A stretch of 64,000 nucleotides of DNA from Manduca sexta (lineage: Eukaryota > Arthropoda > Insecta > Lepidoptera > Sphingidae), in assembly GCF_014839805.1 (NCBI RefSeq), contig NC_051119.1:9541245-9605244 (forward strand). Direction: 5' to 3'. The notes below the pieces were generated by a model. That model was given only the letters and a program-made list of their open reading frames with translations, did no database searches and had not been told where the DNA came from. Below are positions 23,473 through 35,929 of the stretch, in pieces (position 1 is the stretch's first letter; each line of letters begins with the position of its first letter). The position numbers and the translations under genes are program-made.

Positions 23473-23880
23473 GATTATAATAAAACTGACTGTAGTGAAG
23501 ACATAGATTTGCTGTAATCTCACTAGATGTCGCACGCAGTACAGAAATACAAATTATAGAGCTATTACATATAATATAATAAATATTATAGAGCCGAAGA
23601 GATTGTTTAAATGCGGTAATCTCAGGAATTACTAAAGCGATTTTCTATTTTTCACTAATAGGAAGCCATTACTTTTAAATGCTGTAGGCTACTTTTTATC
23701 CCAGAAAAATAAATATCCCTAAAAACTGTATTAACGCAGGCGGAACTGTGAGCAAATCTAGTACTATATTTAAGTTGCTTCTATTATTGACTTGGTGAAA
23801 TAGTATACAGTTTTCTAGTTGACAGTTGCTTCCTCTAAATAAATTTTAATGAAGCCATGTCGTTTCGTATGTCTGAACAT

Positions 23881-23921
23881 AGTATAAGTGCCTAGTAACA
23901 AATATACTAGGCACTTATACT
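23881..23921. repeat. 17-bp perfect hairpin
   Basis: agtataagtgcctagta and its complement are separated by seven bases. Confidence 0.8.
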
Positions 23922-24230
23922 AGGTACTTATACTCTGCATTTAGGTCATAAATGCCAGGAATACTGCATATCTTAAATCATAAGACAGCGCTTAATAGAA
24001 AATTCTAGAAAATGTTTAAAACATCGCGTAAATATATTCTACGAAGAATCTCTTCTCACAAATTCATGCTAAGGAATTCAAGCGTTATTCCTTGGCTGTT
24101 AGCATCATCCTGTTATTCACAGCAGATGTTTTCGAATTTCGTACAAAATATTTTCAAAAGCGAGCATATTTCGTAAAACAATATTTACACACAAGCTCGT
24201 GAGTTTTCCCTATAATAATAAAAATAATAA

Positions 24231-24546
24231 TATCAGCCCTGTATTATATACTTGCCCACTGCTGAGCACGGGCCTCCTCTACTACTGAGAGGGATTAGGC
24301 ATTACTCCACCACGCTGGCTTAGTGCGGATTGGTAGACTTCACACACCCTCGAAATTCCTATAGATAACTTCTCAGGTATGCACGTTTCCTCACGATGTT
24401 TTCCTTCACCGTTAAAGCAAGCGATAATTCACAAAAAATACACACATAATTTTTTTTAGAAAAATCAATGGTGTGTGCCGTTGGGATTTGAACCTGCGGA
24501 CATTCGTCTCTGCAGACCGTTCCACATCCAACTAGGCTATCGCCGC
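24231..24546 (-). repeat. Complete tRNA-derived SINE, family A
   Basis: Runs from tatcagccctgtattatata to caactaggctatcgccgc. The B-box (gggatttgaacctgcggaca on the plus strand) is intact. Confidence 0.8.
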
Positions 24547-24572
24547 GTACAGTTTTCCCTAGAATAACATGA

Positions 24573-24850
24573 ATAAATATACTGTCCCACCGTTGGGCAC
24601 GGGTCTAATACTTCGAAAATTTAGACCTAAGTCCACCACGCTGGGGAGAATCTGTACTGATGGTAGGTCTCTTATATGTGAAAGTCCGCCTGGGTAGGTT
24701 AGAAACAGTGCGTGTTGTGTCTCAGGATGGCAAGCGCAGTGGAATACCAAACAATACTTTGTTTCAAGCTGTTGGATGGTGTTTCTACTGTTTATCGTAT
24801 CGCTAACCATCAGGCGAATAGCTAGCTTATCTCTTCATTCAAAGTAATAA
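24573..24850. repeat. SINE A fragment followed by short repeat family E
   Basis: 24573-24640 is the 3' end of a second SINE A in reverse (ctgtcccaccgttgggcacg). 24655-24850 is family E (tggtaggtctcttatatgtg through atcaggcgaatagctagctt). Confidence 0.6.
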
Positions 24851-25242
24851 AAAAATGGTTGGGTTGGCAGACACACCTCCGAAATTCTTATCCAATATTG
24901 CTAAGTTATGCTATACTTAAAGAAATTTACAGATGACACTTATGTTTCGAAACACTATAATCACATCTTAATTAATTGAACACAGTCGATATACCGTATG
25001 TAAATTTTTGTATTAATATCTATCTATCTATAAATAAATGATGTATGTATGTCCCTTATGAATTTCAATACGGCTGGACCGATTTGAGTGAATTTTTAGA
25101 TAATCTACAGATTAGCCCAGCGGAGTTCCTGTGAAGTTTGGTAGCAATCGAACCATCTTAAGTCACCTGGCTGCCACTGCTATACACTATAATTAGTGCT
25201 ACCTGTGCAAAGCTAGGGCGGGTCGTAAGCCTAGCACAATAT

Positions 25243-25490
25243 TTTGTTGGTGGTAAAATATATTTTATATTCGCCCGGATAGCAAGCATACACAAGGTGT
25301 TAAACTCCGCCATAGTGGCACACGTAAGTGTCGCGTTCCGGGATCAACCTGTGTATATCCGGTTCCAACAGGCCAGCATAATTGTGTCGACTGCCTAGGG
25401 GTAATCCTCTCTCGTGGGTTAACATTCTATTGGACCGCACTTCACTTACCATCAGGCGAAGTGGGGTCACTTTGTCGTGCACAAATAACA
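25243..25490 (+). repeat. Short repeat, family D
   Basis: Near full-length copy with gcgttccgggatcaacctgt and ccaacaggccagcataattg blocks. Confidence 0.7.
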
Positions 25491-25794
25491 AAGACTTTCC
25501 GCAACTTCTGCATGCTTAAAGAACAGGAAGCAATTTGCTGTGACTAGTTATATGGTACAAATAACTTGCGAATGTCGACTTTGCAAGTTTTCTTGTCAAT
25601 CTAAACTTCGCTTAATGTTGAGTTGACACAAAAAATTTAAGCAATTATTAAAAAGGAATAGTTTCGTTTTTAACACTAATCGTCTGCATCGATGGGTCTA
25701 CATTTCGTTTGCATTTATAGATGGGTCGACTGTTATAAAGTTTGATAATTATGTTACAATTTTAAATTTACTTATAAATAGTAAAGCATTCATA

Positions 25795-25970
25795 TATATG
25801 TTCTACGTACTAAATCTAGCATTCCGTATACTCATTGTATTCGACTCATCTGTGCTGCAATCCATACACTTGACTTTAATATCATTTTCATGTTAACAGC
25901 TTGTGGTTATGTACGGAGTGGCGCTTATAATATAAGTACTCAAGTGTAAATCTGGATGTGAATAAGAAAT
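25795..25970 (+). repeat. Dispersed repeat, family F
   Basis: tacgtactaaatctagcatt-like start and gcttgtggttatgtacggag block. Related copies are at 36530-36685 and, inverted, at 44705-44895. Confidence 0.55.
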
Positions 25971-26379
25971 TAGTCAAGTAAGTAAAATTATTTGTTGTTC
26001 ATGTGAATAAATAAGTTATAACAGTGACGTTTTGGTTGTCATTTTAAATAAATAGTTTATATGGACGATCGTGGTTATAGAATAAAGTAATATATCATTA
26101 TTATATTCTATAGTCTATAGAATATACCTCAATACAAATAAGTATATGACTTTCTCTAAGTAATTACTAATTAATTAAACATAACCATTGTATCCCATTC
26201 TTCAAATACCCTTTCAATAAAAACAAGGATCCCTAAACACATATTAAACACGCAAATATAAATACAACTTTAATACACATAAATTATAGAGGCACTAGAT
26301 ACTTACAGACAATTGTTTATCAAAAACGCATAAAGTACAAGTTAAGAATTAAGGCTTTCATTCCATCTGAGTGAATGCC

Positions 26380-26640
26380 TCCCTAGCGTTAAGTTAACCC
26401 AAGTTAACTTGCCAGCAGCCAGTCTGGTTTGAAACACGGAGCAAGCCACACGTCCGCGCGCGTTTCAACTTATAAGTAACTTAATCGTAAGTTAAATCGG
26501 TGTTAAGTGCAACAACAAGACTTATTGTGTTACGTACGTGTTTTTAATGTTATCTAAGTGCATTCTAAGTATGGTGATGAGCTAAGTGAGTTAAGTTAAC
26601 AAGTGCAAACTTTTTTTTCTTCGAGACGGAATGTTTGAGA
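26380..26640 (+). other. Less AT-rich patch, possible promoter or non-coding exon
   Basis: GTTAAC-containing repeats (aagttaacccaagttaac and gttaagttaacaag) flank a CpG-containing stretch (cacacgtccgcgcgcgtttc) in otherwise very AT-rich DNA. No open frame of note follows. It could be a 5' leader of an unseen gene. Confidence 0.2.
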
Positions 26641-26699
26641 TATTTTTAAAGTTGTTACCTGTAGTAATTTCATGATTGTCGTATTCGACATTTGTATGT

Positions 26700-29320
26700 C
26701 TTAGATAATATAATATCTAAATTAACTAGATTTAGAACAAGCTTAAATTAATTTCAATTAGCGTTTTAAAATCGACTTTATATTTATGGTGCTTTATTTT
26801 ATATTTGTTTAACATTTTTATCTATTATTATAATTCAGTAACCAGAATGTTTATATCTGATGTTAAATGTGCAATACATTATTTCTCGATATCTTTCTTT
26901 CTCTTTCTTTTTCAGAGAAGATAAAAATAGTTTCTTTTATTATTCGATTTATTTCCAAATATCTACGCGTTTAAACAACCATATGACTCGTATGAAAATA
27001 TTTTAGAAATAGTGAAGTCATTCGTCATGCCTCCCCTTATAATTTCAATTTCAAATGCACAAAGGAATAGTCCAAAGCGTAACCAATTTCAGTATGGGAG
27101 CGACAACCGTGGATTTTTATGTATTTTAGAGTAAACGACACGATTCCGATACGATTTTATGCGTAATTTATTAATAATATACCGCCAATGCCGAATATCA
27201 GACAGCAGAATATGAGACTAATTAGATATTTTTAAAATGAAATTAATTTTTAATGATATAAAGTCAATTAAACGAGATATCATTGCGAAATTTCAGACAT
27301 AAAATGTAGAGATAGTTTTAAATCCAATAGAAAACACCCAAGTCGGTCTTATTTTAAATCAGAAATACCAGTTTCATACATTGTAGTAGACTTGATTGTC
27401 GTAGGTATGTTATGAAGTTATCGTTTAACACGAGCAATTACGTAATATCGAAGATCTAAAGACGAAATAAATAGAAAGAGGTGGATTATAATCATAAAAA
27501 CACTTAACATTTATTACCAAGTTTACGCAGCAAATATCACATAAAAGAAGCAAGAATAAAGTAAGATAAATGAGAAATATGAACTTTAAAGCAATCATCG
27601 GAATACGTTGATTCGATATTATAATTCGCTTGGGATTGAAATTGTGCTCGGTATGGTAATAGTCTCGCCTGGTATCGCATTAAATGGGACAAAAAACCAT
27701 TGGCATAATGCAGATGAACTTTATTTATTTCTTCAAGTGTACTGGCACGAAAAATATATTCTTAATTCAAAATTATAAAAGCAAATTATTTTTTTCTCTT
27801 ATGTTTATACGAAAAAAGCATTCTTAATTCAAAAAAATATTCAATCTTTTTATCGTGAGTTGCTATTTGACCCAATAATCGATACGATTTTGTGACCTTT
27901 GTAATATAAATAAATCGTCGAATGTAAACGTCCTTCATCAAAATAATATCACGGTTATTTTTCTTCATAACAATAATGTGGTGCGCCTTTGTTATTCCTT
28001 CCTCTGATTTTATTCGAGCTTAATTAACATCTGTACATATCTCACGAATGCATATCTTTAGCCTTCTATTTGGTTGAAGAAATAATTTATTTGCTTTACA
28101 ATTAGACCTATAACATGTTTATTTTATTTGTATTTATTCTGATGTACAAAATTACCAAAAGGTGAAATCTTTGCGAATTTTTAGTTTACAATGTGCTATG
28201 CGACGTCAAAATTTCGAGCGATAATTCGTAATAAAAAAATCTAAGACAAGAAAAGATAGGCAGGAGTATCCAAAATGCTTTCTTATTACCAAAGCTAATC
28301 GACTGCTTAAGGTTATTTAATACGACGAAATTTTAAAGGCCGAAATATCCATGCATATTAATTATTTTTACGTTTTTCTTTCAACTGCGAGAACTAATCA
28401 CTAACTAGACGTGAATTTAAATTCTTTACTTGCCAATACTTGTTTAGTTACCCAGATTAAAGGTGAAACAAAATGTATGACAAATGGACCTTAAGCTATA
28501 ACCTTAATTAGGCAATTAATTTAATTATATTCAAAGAGTTTTAAGATTATATAGAGCGGACATTGGGAAGATTGTCATACAAAATTTTGCGCTTATGTGA
28601 TGGTTACTCAATCTACTGTGAAATAGCAAAACATCAATGTAAAATACTCCATATTTTTTTCCATATCATGATTTGCACGTTTTTAAAGCGAATATTAGTA
28701 ATTCTGTAAATATATTATTTTTGTATTAATATCTAAGGACGGTGTGACATCTTATCATACGGACATTTCAAAAAACAGCGACTTATTACCAATTGGTCCG
28801 GTCTATAATTAACTATAAAGTTTAATGTCTTTGATTATATTATTCTGAATCTTGTGTTTTTTTACATCAATTGTCTTTGCTAAGAGCAAGCGGAAGACAG
28901 TTTTAAATCTAAACATACTACTTAATAAATGAAGTAAGGACCTAAAAACACGCAGCAAACTAATTTATAATTTTTCTTCCCATAAGTAAATTTATCAAAA
29001 GTTTATCATGACCCTCGCGGTGTGGTCTAATAAATCTGAATTTATCATCTTTTATATACTTTCATATCTTATCTCCATAGCCTTCGAGATCGCATCGAAA
29101 ACGGCTTATTCCTATATAAATATCTGAGATCTTAAAAGGTCATTTGTTAAAAGTCGGTTGGAACTTGGAAAATAATGGTGTATGGAATTACGAGTAGAGC
29201 TGTTATTGGTTGGAATGTGTTGGTTTTTAATCGTGTACACCAAAGTGACCGCACAATTTTGCGCAGGGTTACTCCATGTCCTGAATTAACACAAAAGGCT
29301 AGTTTGTGATCCTTCTTATA
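26700..29320. other. Very AT-rich intergenic DNA, no gene seen
   Basis: Neither coding-like sequence nor intact repeats were recognised over 2.6 kb. Confidence 0.45.
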
Positions 29321-29344
29321 TTTGCTTATACTTCTTATACTCAA

Positions 29345-29572
29345 AGCGAGCCCACTGGACCTGATGGTAAGTGGAGTGGGGTCCAATAGAATGTCGACTG
29401 ACGAATAGATACCCCTCGGCAGTCGACACAATTATGCCGGCCTGTTGGAGCCGGATGTACACAGACTGAACCCGGAACGCGACCCACGTGGGTCACTATG
29501 GCGGGTTTTAATACCTTGTGTACGGTGATGTATTATGGTGGTGGATATAAAATATATCTTTCCACCAGCAAT
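29345..29572 (-). repeat. Short repeat, family D, reverse orientation
   Basis: tagaatgtcgactgacgaat, attatgccggcctgttggag and aaaatatatctttccaccag mark a full-length reverse copy. Confidence 0.7.
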
Positions 29573-29689
29573 TTATTTGGTTATTTCGTTATGTCTCCTA
29601 GCGTAGTTTATATTAATTTTCTATTCTAGTGTGGGATTATTCTGCCCTCATTATTAAGACTGGAGAACCTTTATAATTATAAGATATAC

Positions 29690-30010
29690 TAAGTATTGCT
29701 TTCGACTTCGCCCGCGTTAGAAATCTCTCCCACTACAAAAGTCTTTAAATTATTGTACCGATCTATACCGCGTATTACTCTCGGCTTCACCCGCATTAGA
29801 AGCCTTTCTCGCTACAAGTATTTAAATTACTATATCGATATATAGCGCCATCTGACCGACTTCAAGGTAAACTGTTTAAATATTTAGAAAAAAATCATGG
29901 GAATGAGTAACCAGGATAAATAACCTTTGTGTTAATCCAGGACATGGTCTTTGGGTGTGCCAAATTTAATACAAATCCTTTCAGTTGTTTCTCAATTTAT
30001 TTCTCATAAA
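29690..30010 (+). repeat. Dispersed LINE-tail-like repeat, two overlapping copies
   Basis: ttcgacttcgcccgcgttag near 29702 and tcggcttcacccgcattaga near 29782 start two related units; the second continues to the ctttcgcttttagaatatta end. This type also occurs at 35.6, 46.1 and 55.4 kb. Confidence 0.45.
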
Positions 30011-30214
30011 CATCCCAACATTTTCACATACTTTCGCTTTTAGAATATTAGTAAAAAAATATAGCTTCAGTTCGCAAAATATCATTCAATAATAATCTTT
30101 CTATAAATACTTCCCTTACCAACCATTGAGCGGTTTTAACACTTCCTTTTTTTCGTAGAGTAATATTAATTTTAAAAACAAAACCACTAATAAATACTAT
30201 CCTGCTCTGAGACC

Positions 30215-30412
30215 CTAGTTTTGATTCCTCCGTCGAACAAATTGATAGTGTACACGCACTATCAATTTTACTATCCAGTATTAGCCTGGAGTCTAAATTA
30301 ATGTCCGGTATGGCGATAGGCTCGCCCCCTATCACATCATGGGACGGAACATGTAGCGAAAAATGGATGCCCTAGTTTCATGCCTTCGGGAATAAAGCGT
30401 GATTCAAAAAAA
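30215..30412 (+). repeat. SINE family B, head altered
   Basis: The body (ggtatggcgataggctcgcc, cacatcatgggacggaacat) is well preserved while the tRNA-like head is replaced by a local duplication of tgatagtgtacacgca-like text. Confidence 0.65.
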
Positions 30413-31399
30413 TATTTAATGTGCATAAAAACATAAAAATACGAATTTGAAAGATTATAATGCTTATGTGGAAAGTTTCATTATTATTTCGTTTGTAGTA
30501 GTTTTTGGAGTCGGGTTCCTATTTAGTTTAATCACTGATTAACGTGGTACAGTACATACTTAAAGTGGGCGAGTGTCAAAAGCGAATGAGTTTAACTCTT
30601 GTACGTAACAATGAACAAGAAAATCAAGATCTACACGCATCTGATTAAGATTTAATTATATGTATGTATGCTAATATATATTTATAGATTCAAGCTTCCA
30701 ACATGTCATCAAGTTTTAGGTCTATTTCCACCAGTGGTCCCAGGAGCTGATTATATTTTATTGGTTGTAAATAACTTGAGAATAATGATGCTGAACATAT
30801 CATAACTTAACATCAAGGCTTTATCACATTTCAAGAGTAGACAGAAATTTATTACATTTATATTTCGGCAACTATTTTAGGTCTCATTTATTAGTAAAAC
30901 AAATTTAGCGCAAAAACACAATATTAGTTTGCAAATAATTCGTACAAGATTTGAATAATTAACAAAATTAATAAATAAAAAACTAGATAATCATCAATAT
31001 AATGGAATCAAGATTGGAGTACTCTTAGGTCATAATTATAAAATCTCATCAAAGCGTATCCCAGCTCTATAACAGAATCAATTTAAATTGTAAATGTAAT
31101 TTATTATAACTTCTAGAAAACTATTTGCATCCATTCAAACTCCCACGCTGGAAATGTTTTACCATTTTAAAACAGACAAATATGGAACAGCCCACACATT
31201 TGTACAACAATTTACAGAAGTTATACATCTAATTCTCCATTTCTAGCGAAAGAAATGCTTCGTTGCGTTTGAAAATTGTTAGTAATTCTATATAAAGGTT
31301 AATTGACGACAGTAGCTCGTTCAACCTACGTTATATGCATATGGATCGACGAACTATAACTCGCAAACCCACTTCTTAACCTTATATTGACGAAAATTA

Positions 31400-31870
31400 G
31401 ACTGCCTTGGTAGCGTAGTTGTAATTTTATACCGAACGAGTACGACTACCGCGTTGAGATAATAATAATAATATCAGCCCTGTATTATATACTTGCCCAC
31501 TGCTGAGCACGGGCCTCCTCTACTACTGAGAGGGATTAGGCCTTAGTCCACCACGCTGGCCTAATGCGGATTGGTAGACTTCACACACCTTCGAAATTCC
31601 TATAGAGAACTTCTCAGATGTGCAGGTTTCCTCACGATGTTTTCCACCGTTAAAGCGAACGATAAATTCACAAAGAATACACACATGATTTTTTTAGAAA
31701 AGTCAGAGGTGTGTGCCCTTGGGATTTGAACCTGCGGACATTCGTCTTGGCAGTCCGTTCCACACCCAACTAGGCTATTGCGCTTCGTGATACCACGTTG
31801 AGATACTGGGTTTGAATCCCGGGTCAGGCTTAAATAATAATCACTGTGTTTTTGTTAGGAATGGGATATG
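31400..31870 (+). repeat. SINE family B interrupted by a reverse SINE A
   Basis: The head begins gactgccttggtagcgtagt. The B-box (ggtttgaatcccgggtcagg) lies on the far side of the insertion. The host segment ccgcgttgagata is duplicated around the SINE A (second copy ccacgttgagata). Confidence 0.75.
31461..31789 (-). repeat. Complete SINE family A nested in SINE B
   Basis: Runs from an aataataat tail and atatcagccctgtattatat to caactaggctattgcgc, flanked by the duplicated host segment. Confidence 0.8.
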
Positions 31871-32041
31871 TAGCAAAGTAATAACGCCCTTAGAATTTAT
31901 AAACTGATTAGTTTATTTACTATTAAGAGTTAACGCTACATCGAATGTATATAACATTATTTTTATTGTTCTTGTTATTTTCCATCGTTACGGAAACTAC
32001 AATGTGATGTTTACAATATCAGCCAGCTAAATTTATATTAT

Positions 32042-32280
32042 ACTAGCTGACCCGACAAACAATGTCCTGTCAACTATGAATTTGCACCGCGCATTCTGTC
32101 AATCGCTGAAATTAACTTTTCGTAAATTTTCTAACGTTCCGCTCAACTTCCTTGATTTTTTCTTTCATAAGATTCTTCTCCTGACAATAACAAACACAAC
32201 AAAAAAAATAGTGAAATCGGTCCAGCCGTTCACGCGTGATGGCGTGACTAAGGGAAATAGGGAATCATTTTTATATATAG
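32042..32280 (-). mobile_element. Helitron-like non-autonomous element, copy 3
   Basis: Plus strand starts actagctgacccgacaaaca and ends atttttatatatag. The internal cgcgcattctgtcaatcgct is shared by all copies. Confidence 0.6.
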
Positions 32281-32834
32281 GTATAAAACCAACAACAGTT
32301 TTCCAAAAAAAATACTTCCTCGCTCGGAGTCAGGAAGTTAGTGTCATATCCCCGTGCAAAGAGGTTATGTATTTAGTTAAAACTGTCAAATATATTCGAA
32401 CTTAATTTTGACTTAATCCTCCAACATTCAGATAACGGTACCAGAATGGCACGGCTTATGTCAAATTACATTTGTAATATTAACGCTGCGAGTAATTCAG
32501 ATCGCTAATTATGAACTTACAGAAAGGGTGTCACGAGGTTGTATCAATGACTTTAAAATATTTTTATTGTATACATTTCGTATTTATATGTTCATGCCGT
32601 GATATTTTGGAATATAATCAAGAGCTGTTCAGTGGCAGATCATAATATATGGGAAAATCTCATGTTACTATTGGAATAATAGTTTGTTTTAGGGATATAA
32701 TTGCATTAAACAATTATTTCATTCCATTCATAACTTATATTTATATTGTGTTAGTGAGTAAAACGGACTGCCTGGACGAATGTCTGCAAGTTCTTTAACA
32801 AGGGGCGCGCACTCTGACTTTTTTAAAAACAACG

Positions 32835-32875
32835 TTATATATATATATATATATATATATCTATATATATATATA
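32835..32875. repeat. (TA)n microsatellite
   Basis: About 20 TA units with one interruption, joining the start of the Helitron-like element. Confidence 0.85.
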
Positions 32876-33155
32876 AATGAATCCCTATTTCCCTTGGTCA
32901 CGCCATCACGCGTGAACGGCTGGACCAATTTCACTATTTTTTTTATTGTGGTTGTTGTTAGGAGAAGGTTCTTATGAAAGAAAAAAAATCAAAAAATTGC
33001 GCGAAAAATTAGAAATTTTTCAGTAACCTTAAAAAACATATTAATTTTATATGACTGTCAATTGTTTTAAATTGAATTGAAACTGTCATCGATTGACAGA
33101 ATGCGCGCTGCAAATTCATAGTTAAGACGGGACAACGTCTGTAGGGACAACTAGT
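32860..33155 (+). mobile_element. Helitron-like non-autonomous element, copy 4, nested in SINE A
   Basis: TCtatatatatatataaatg start and gtagggacaaCTAGT end. The host SINE is split with no obvious target duplication, as expected for Helitrons. Confidence 0.65.
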
Positions 33156-33404
33156 TGCTTATAAATTGAAGGAAAACATTGTGAGGAAACTTGCCTACCT
33201 AAAAAGTTCTCTATAAGAATTGTAAGAGTGTGTGAAGTCTACCAATCCTCACCAGCCAGCGCGGTGGACTAAGGCATAATCCTTTAGGAATAGAGGTCTG
33301 TTCCTAGCAGCGGGACAAATATACAATACAGGGCTGATTTACAGTAAACTATAAACATAGTTGAATAAGACGACTTGATAATCGTCGGAAATCTTTAAGG
33401 GAGG

Positions 33405-33450
33405 CCTACGTTCAGCAGTGGACTTTATGTGACTGATGATGATGATATAG
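33405..33450 (+). repeat. LINE 3'-tail fragment with (GAT)n end
   Basis: gggaggcctacgttcagcag followed by tgatgatgatgat is a common lepidopteran non-LTR retrotransposon tail. Related pieces lie at 17.8 and 59.95 kb. Confidence 0.45.
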
Positions 33451-33744
33451 GAATAATTATATTACCTCTACTTTTCATCATATCATATTAATTTAGTAAA
33501 CTTCAAACATACTCTTAGACATAAACCAGTATAGTCATTAAATAAATCATAAAGCGTGGAATAATTCTAGCTAATTAGACGTCATTTAGACTTATGCGTA
33601 TATTAATAGGCTATTTGAAACTAGTTTAACAGCCCATTCATAAACCGCACGTTGGTGTTGGGTGAAGCAACTTTGTTTAACCCTTATGGAAAACATTACC
33701 AAGACAAGTAATATTGATCTTAATTCAAACAAACGTTGAATATC

Positions 33745-34996
33745 CATAAGAGTTGCCACGACACTAATGTCGGTAAGTTACAATGTATAAGAGTTTCCAC
33801 CACACAAACGTAACTAAAATAAAAGCCATAAGAGTAGCCACAACACTAACATCAGTAAATTAAAATGTATAAGAGTTTCCACTACACAAATATCGCTACA
33901 TTAAATACCATAAGGGTTGCCACAACACAAACGTCGGTAAATTAAAATATATAAGAGTTTCCACCACACAAACGTAACTAAAGTAAAAGGCATAAGAGTG
34001 GCCACAACACAAACGTCGGTAAATTAAAATTTATAAGAGTTTCCACAACACAAACATCGGTAAATTAAAATATATAAGAATTTCCACAACACAAACGTAA
34101 ATAAAATAAAAGCCATAAAAATGCCACATCACTAGGGATTGCAATCCGGTTCAAACTTAAATCCGGCCGGATTCAGCCGGAATCACGAGAATTCCACCGG
34201 ATCCGGCCGGATCCGGATTGGTATTTTGGGTGTTTAACATAGCGCTTATTTCTAACTTCATGGCATAATATAAGGAATAATCTACGGGGAAAAAATAGAA
34301 ACGATTTTGTGCGAAAATCAACTCTTATTTATTTATAATTTATTATCAGTCAGTTATTATATAATAATCAGTCTCAAAGATTACAAACAACAGTGAATTA
34401 TTTATGGTTTAAATTAAGTTAAACCCGTTCATAAAAACTAAATTAAATCAACATCATATTCTTCTATAATCCAAATTAAAATTTTCAAAATCAACAGCTT
34501 ATGGATACTATACCCATGCATTCATTTCAGCACAGATCACTTTTCTTGTTGGGAAAACGCTCTTAGAAAACAAATTGTATTAATAGTATCATCCTTTAGC
34601 CGACTTCTCAAGGAACTGGAAAAATAACCAGCGGCCGAAAAAGCCCTTTCAGGCTTCAACACTGGTTGGTTTCACGAAACTCAAAAAGTCATATATTAGA
34701 GACAAGTATTTCCCTCTATCTCCTTTAGTTTCATAAGCGCTCATTTCTTTCTTAAGTTTTTTAGTACTTTCGCACAATTTTGATAAGAGAAATTAGGTTT
34801 TTCTTAATATATCGGAACCGGCCACCGGATCCGGTGATATTGATGGATCCGGTAGGCAACGAAAACGTACCGGATCCGCCGGATTACCGGATCCGCCGGA
34901 CCGGATTGCAATCCCTACACATCACAGATGTCCATAAATTAAAAACCACAAGAGAATAAACTTCGGTAAATCAAAAGCCATAACAGTTGCCATAAG
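33745..34996 (+). repeat. 41-bp-period minisatellite, split by a hAT element
   Basis: ATAAG-type unit starts fall at 33746, 33787, 33828, 33869, 33910, 33951, 33992, 34033, 34074 and (ATAAA) 34115, an exact 41-bp spacing. Units alternate between a gccac and a ttccac version and between cggtaaattaaaat and cgtaactaaaataaaagcc ends, giving an 82-bp higher-order period over the first seven. Two decayed units follow the hAT element (34918-34996). Confidence 0.9.
34133..34917 (-). mobile_element. hAT-superfamily transposon, 785 bp, decayed
   Basis: Perfect 17-bp terminal inverted repeats (TAGGGATTGCAATCCGG) are flanked by the exact 8-bp target duplication cacatcac (34125-34132 and 34918-34925), the hallmark of hAT elements. 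Subterminal regions are full of atccggccgg-type repeats. Minus-strand DNA at about 34545-34680 keeps, in more than one frame, the outline of the hAT C-terminal dimerisation domain (P-T-S-V-E-A, then R-L-x-D-D-T, then F-L-R). It is frameshifted, so the element is non-autonomous. Confidence 0.9.
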
Positions 34997-35929
34997 AAAA
35001 TGTCATATTTTGACAAAAGTTGCGGTAACTGATGCTTACTGTCAATGAAAGAATTGTGTAAGGATCTTTTATTGCATAAACCAATTATTAGGGTAATTTA
35101 GGCATCATGCAGAGTTGCAACACACTTACTATACGATTTTAACTATGCCATAGACTCATTAAAAAAAATGCTAACTCGCATATTATGTATACTACAAAAT
35201 CATCGCATCATTTGTTCGAGTAAAGCCATGTCAACTAAGTACAAAATAAATTATAAAGGCACAAAACAGAATACAACCGTGATTAATAAAATACAAATTC
35301 TTAATAATTACTTAAACTAGATAATTAATTACATTAAATAACTAAAATTGTACAAAGATATGACATTATAATAAATAACGAAAGATGCCAACGTTTCGTC
35401 TTACTTAACTCGCCGGAACAATAGGTCATCCATTCCACAACATGCCTTCTCCTATAACCCACTTGTCATCGCTACAATGCACTTGTGTGGAAATCGTGAC
35501 TACAAACTAACATTCTAAACATCTAGAATTCGAATTATTTTAAACGTTCGAATTATGCTTATTTATATAACTTTTAATTATTACTTGCTTTTACTCGCAG
35601 CTCCGTTTGCGTGAAAAAGATTCCGGAAGTGTTTTATCGGGATAAAAAATTTCCTATTTCATTCAGGAGTAATGTAGCTTCCTATTAGTGAACAAAAAAT
35701 TATACCGCTTTCAGAAACCACTAAAAACGAATTAATAATTTAACACAAATAATTACTGGTTATTTTGGAGTTTGTGTCTAATAAAAATTTAAGCGCCTTC
35801 CTTATATGCGTTGTAAAATCCAAGACAGTTTGCTTACAGATTGATCTAAAATTTACAACGAAACGAGGAAGAATAGCTTATGAACTGTTTCAAGCAATAA
35901 GCAATACAGAATCATTTGACATAGCATTA

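Larger units (their letters stand above)
32755..33345 (+). repeat. SINE family A interrupted by a Helitron-like element
   Basis: The head (ggactgcctggacgaatgtc) lies at 32764-32830. The body resumes at about 33160 (gaaggaaaacattgtgagga) and ends acaatacagggctgattta. Confidence 0.75.

Noticed and set aside
32780..32977. Open frames over the (TA)n tract and Helitron-like element
   Set aside because: Translations are Tyr-Ile repeats from the microsatellite.
33745..34124. CRISPR-like array
   Set aside because: Units are contiguous 41-bp tandem repeats without unique spacers, in an insect genome; it is a minisatellite.
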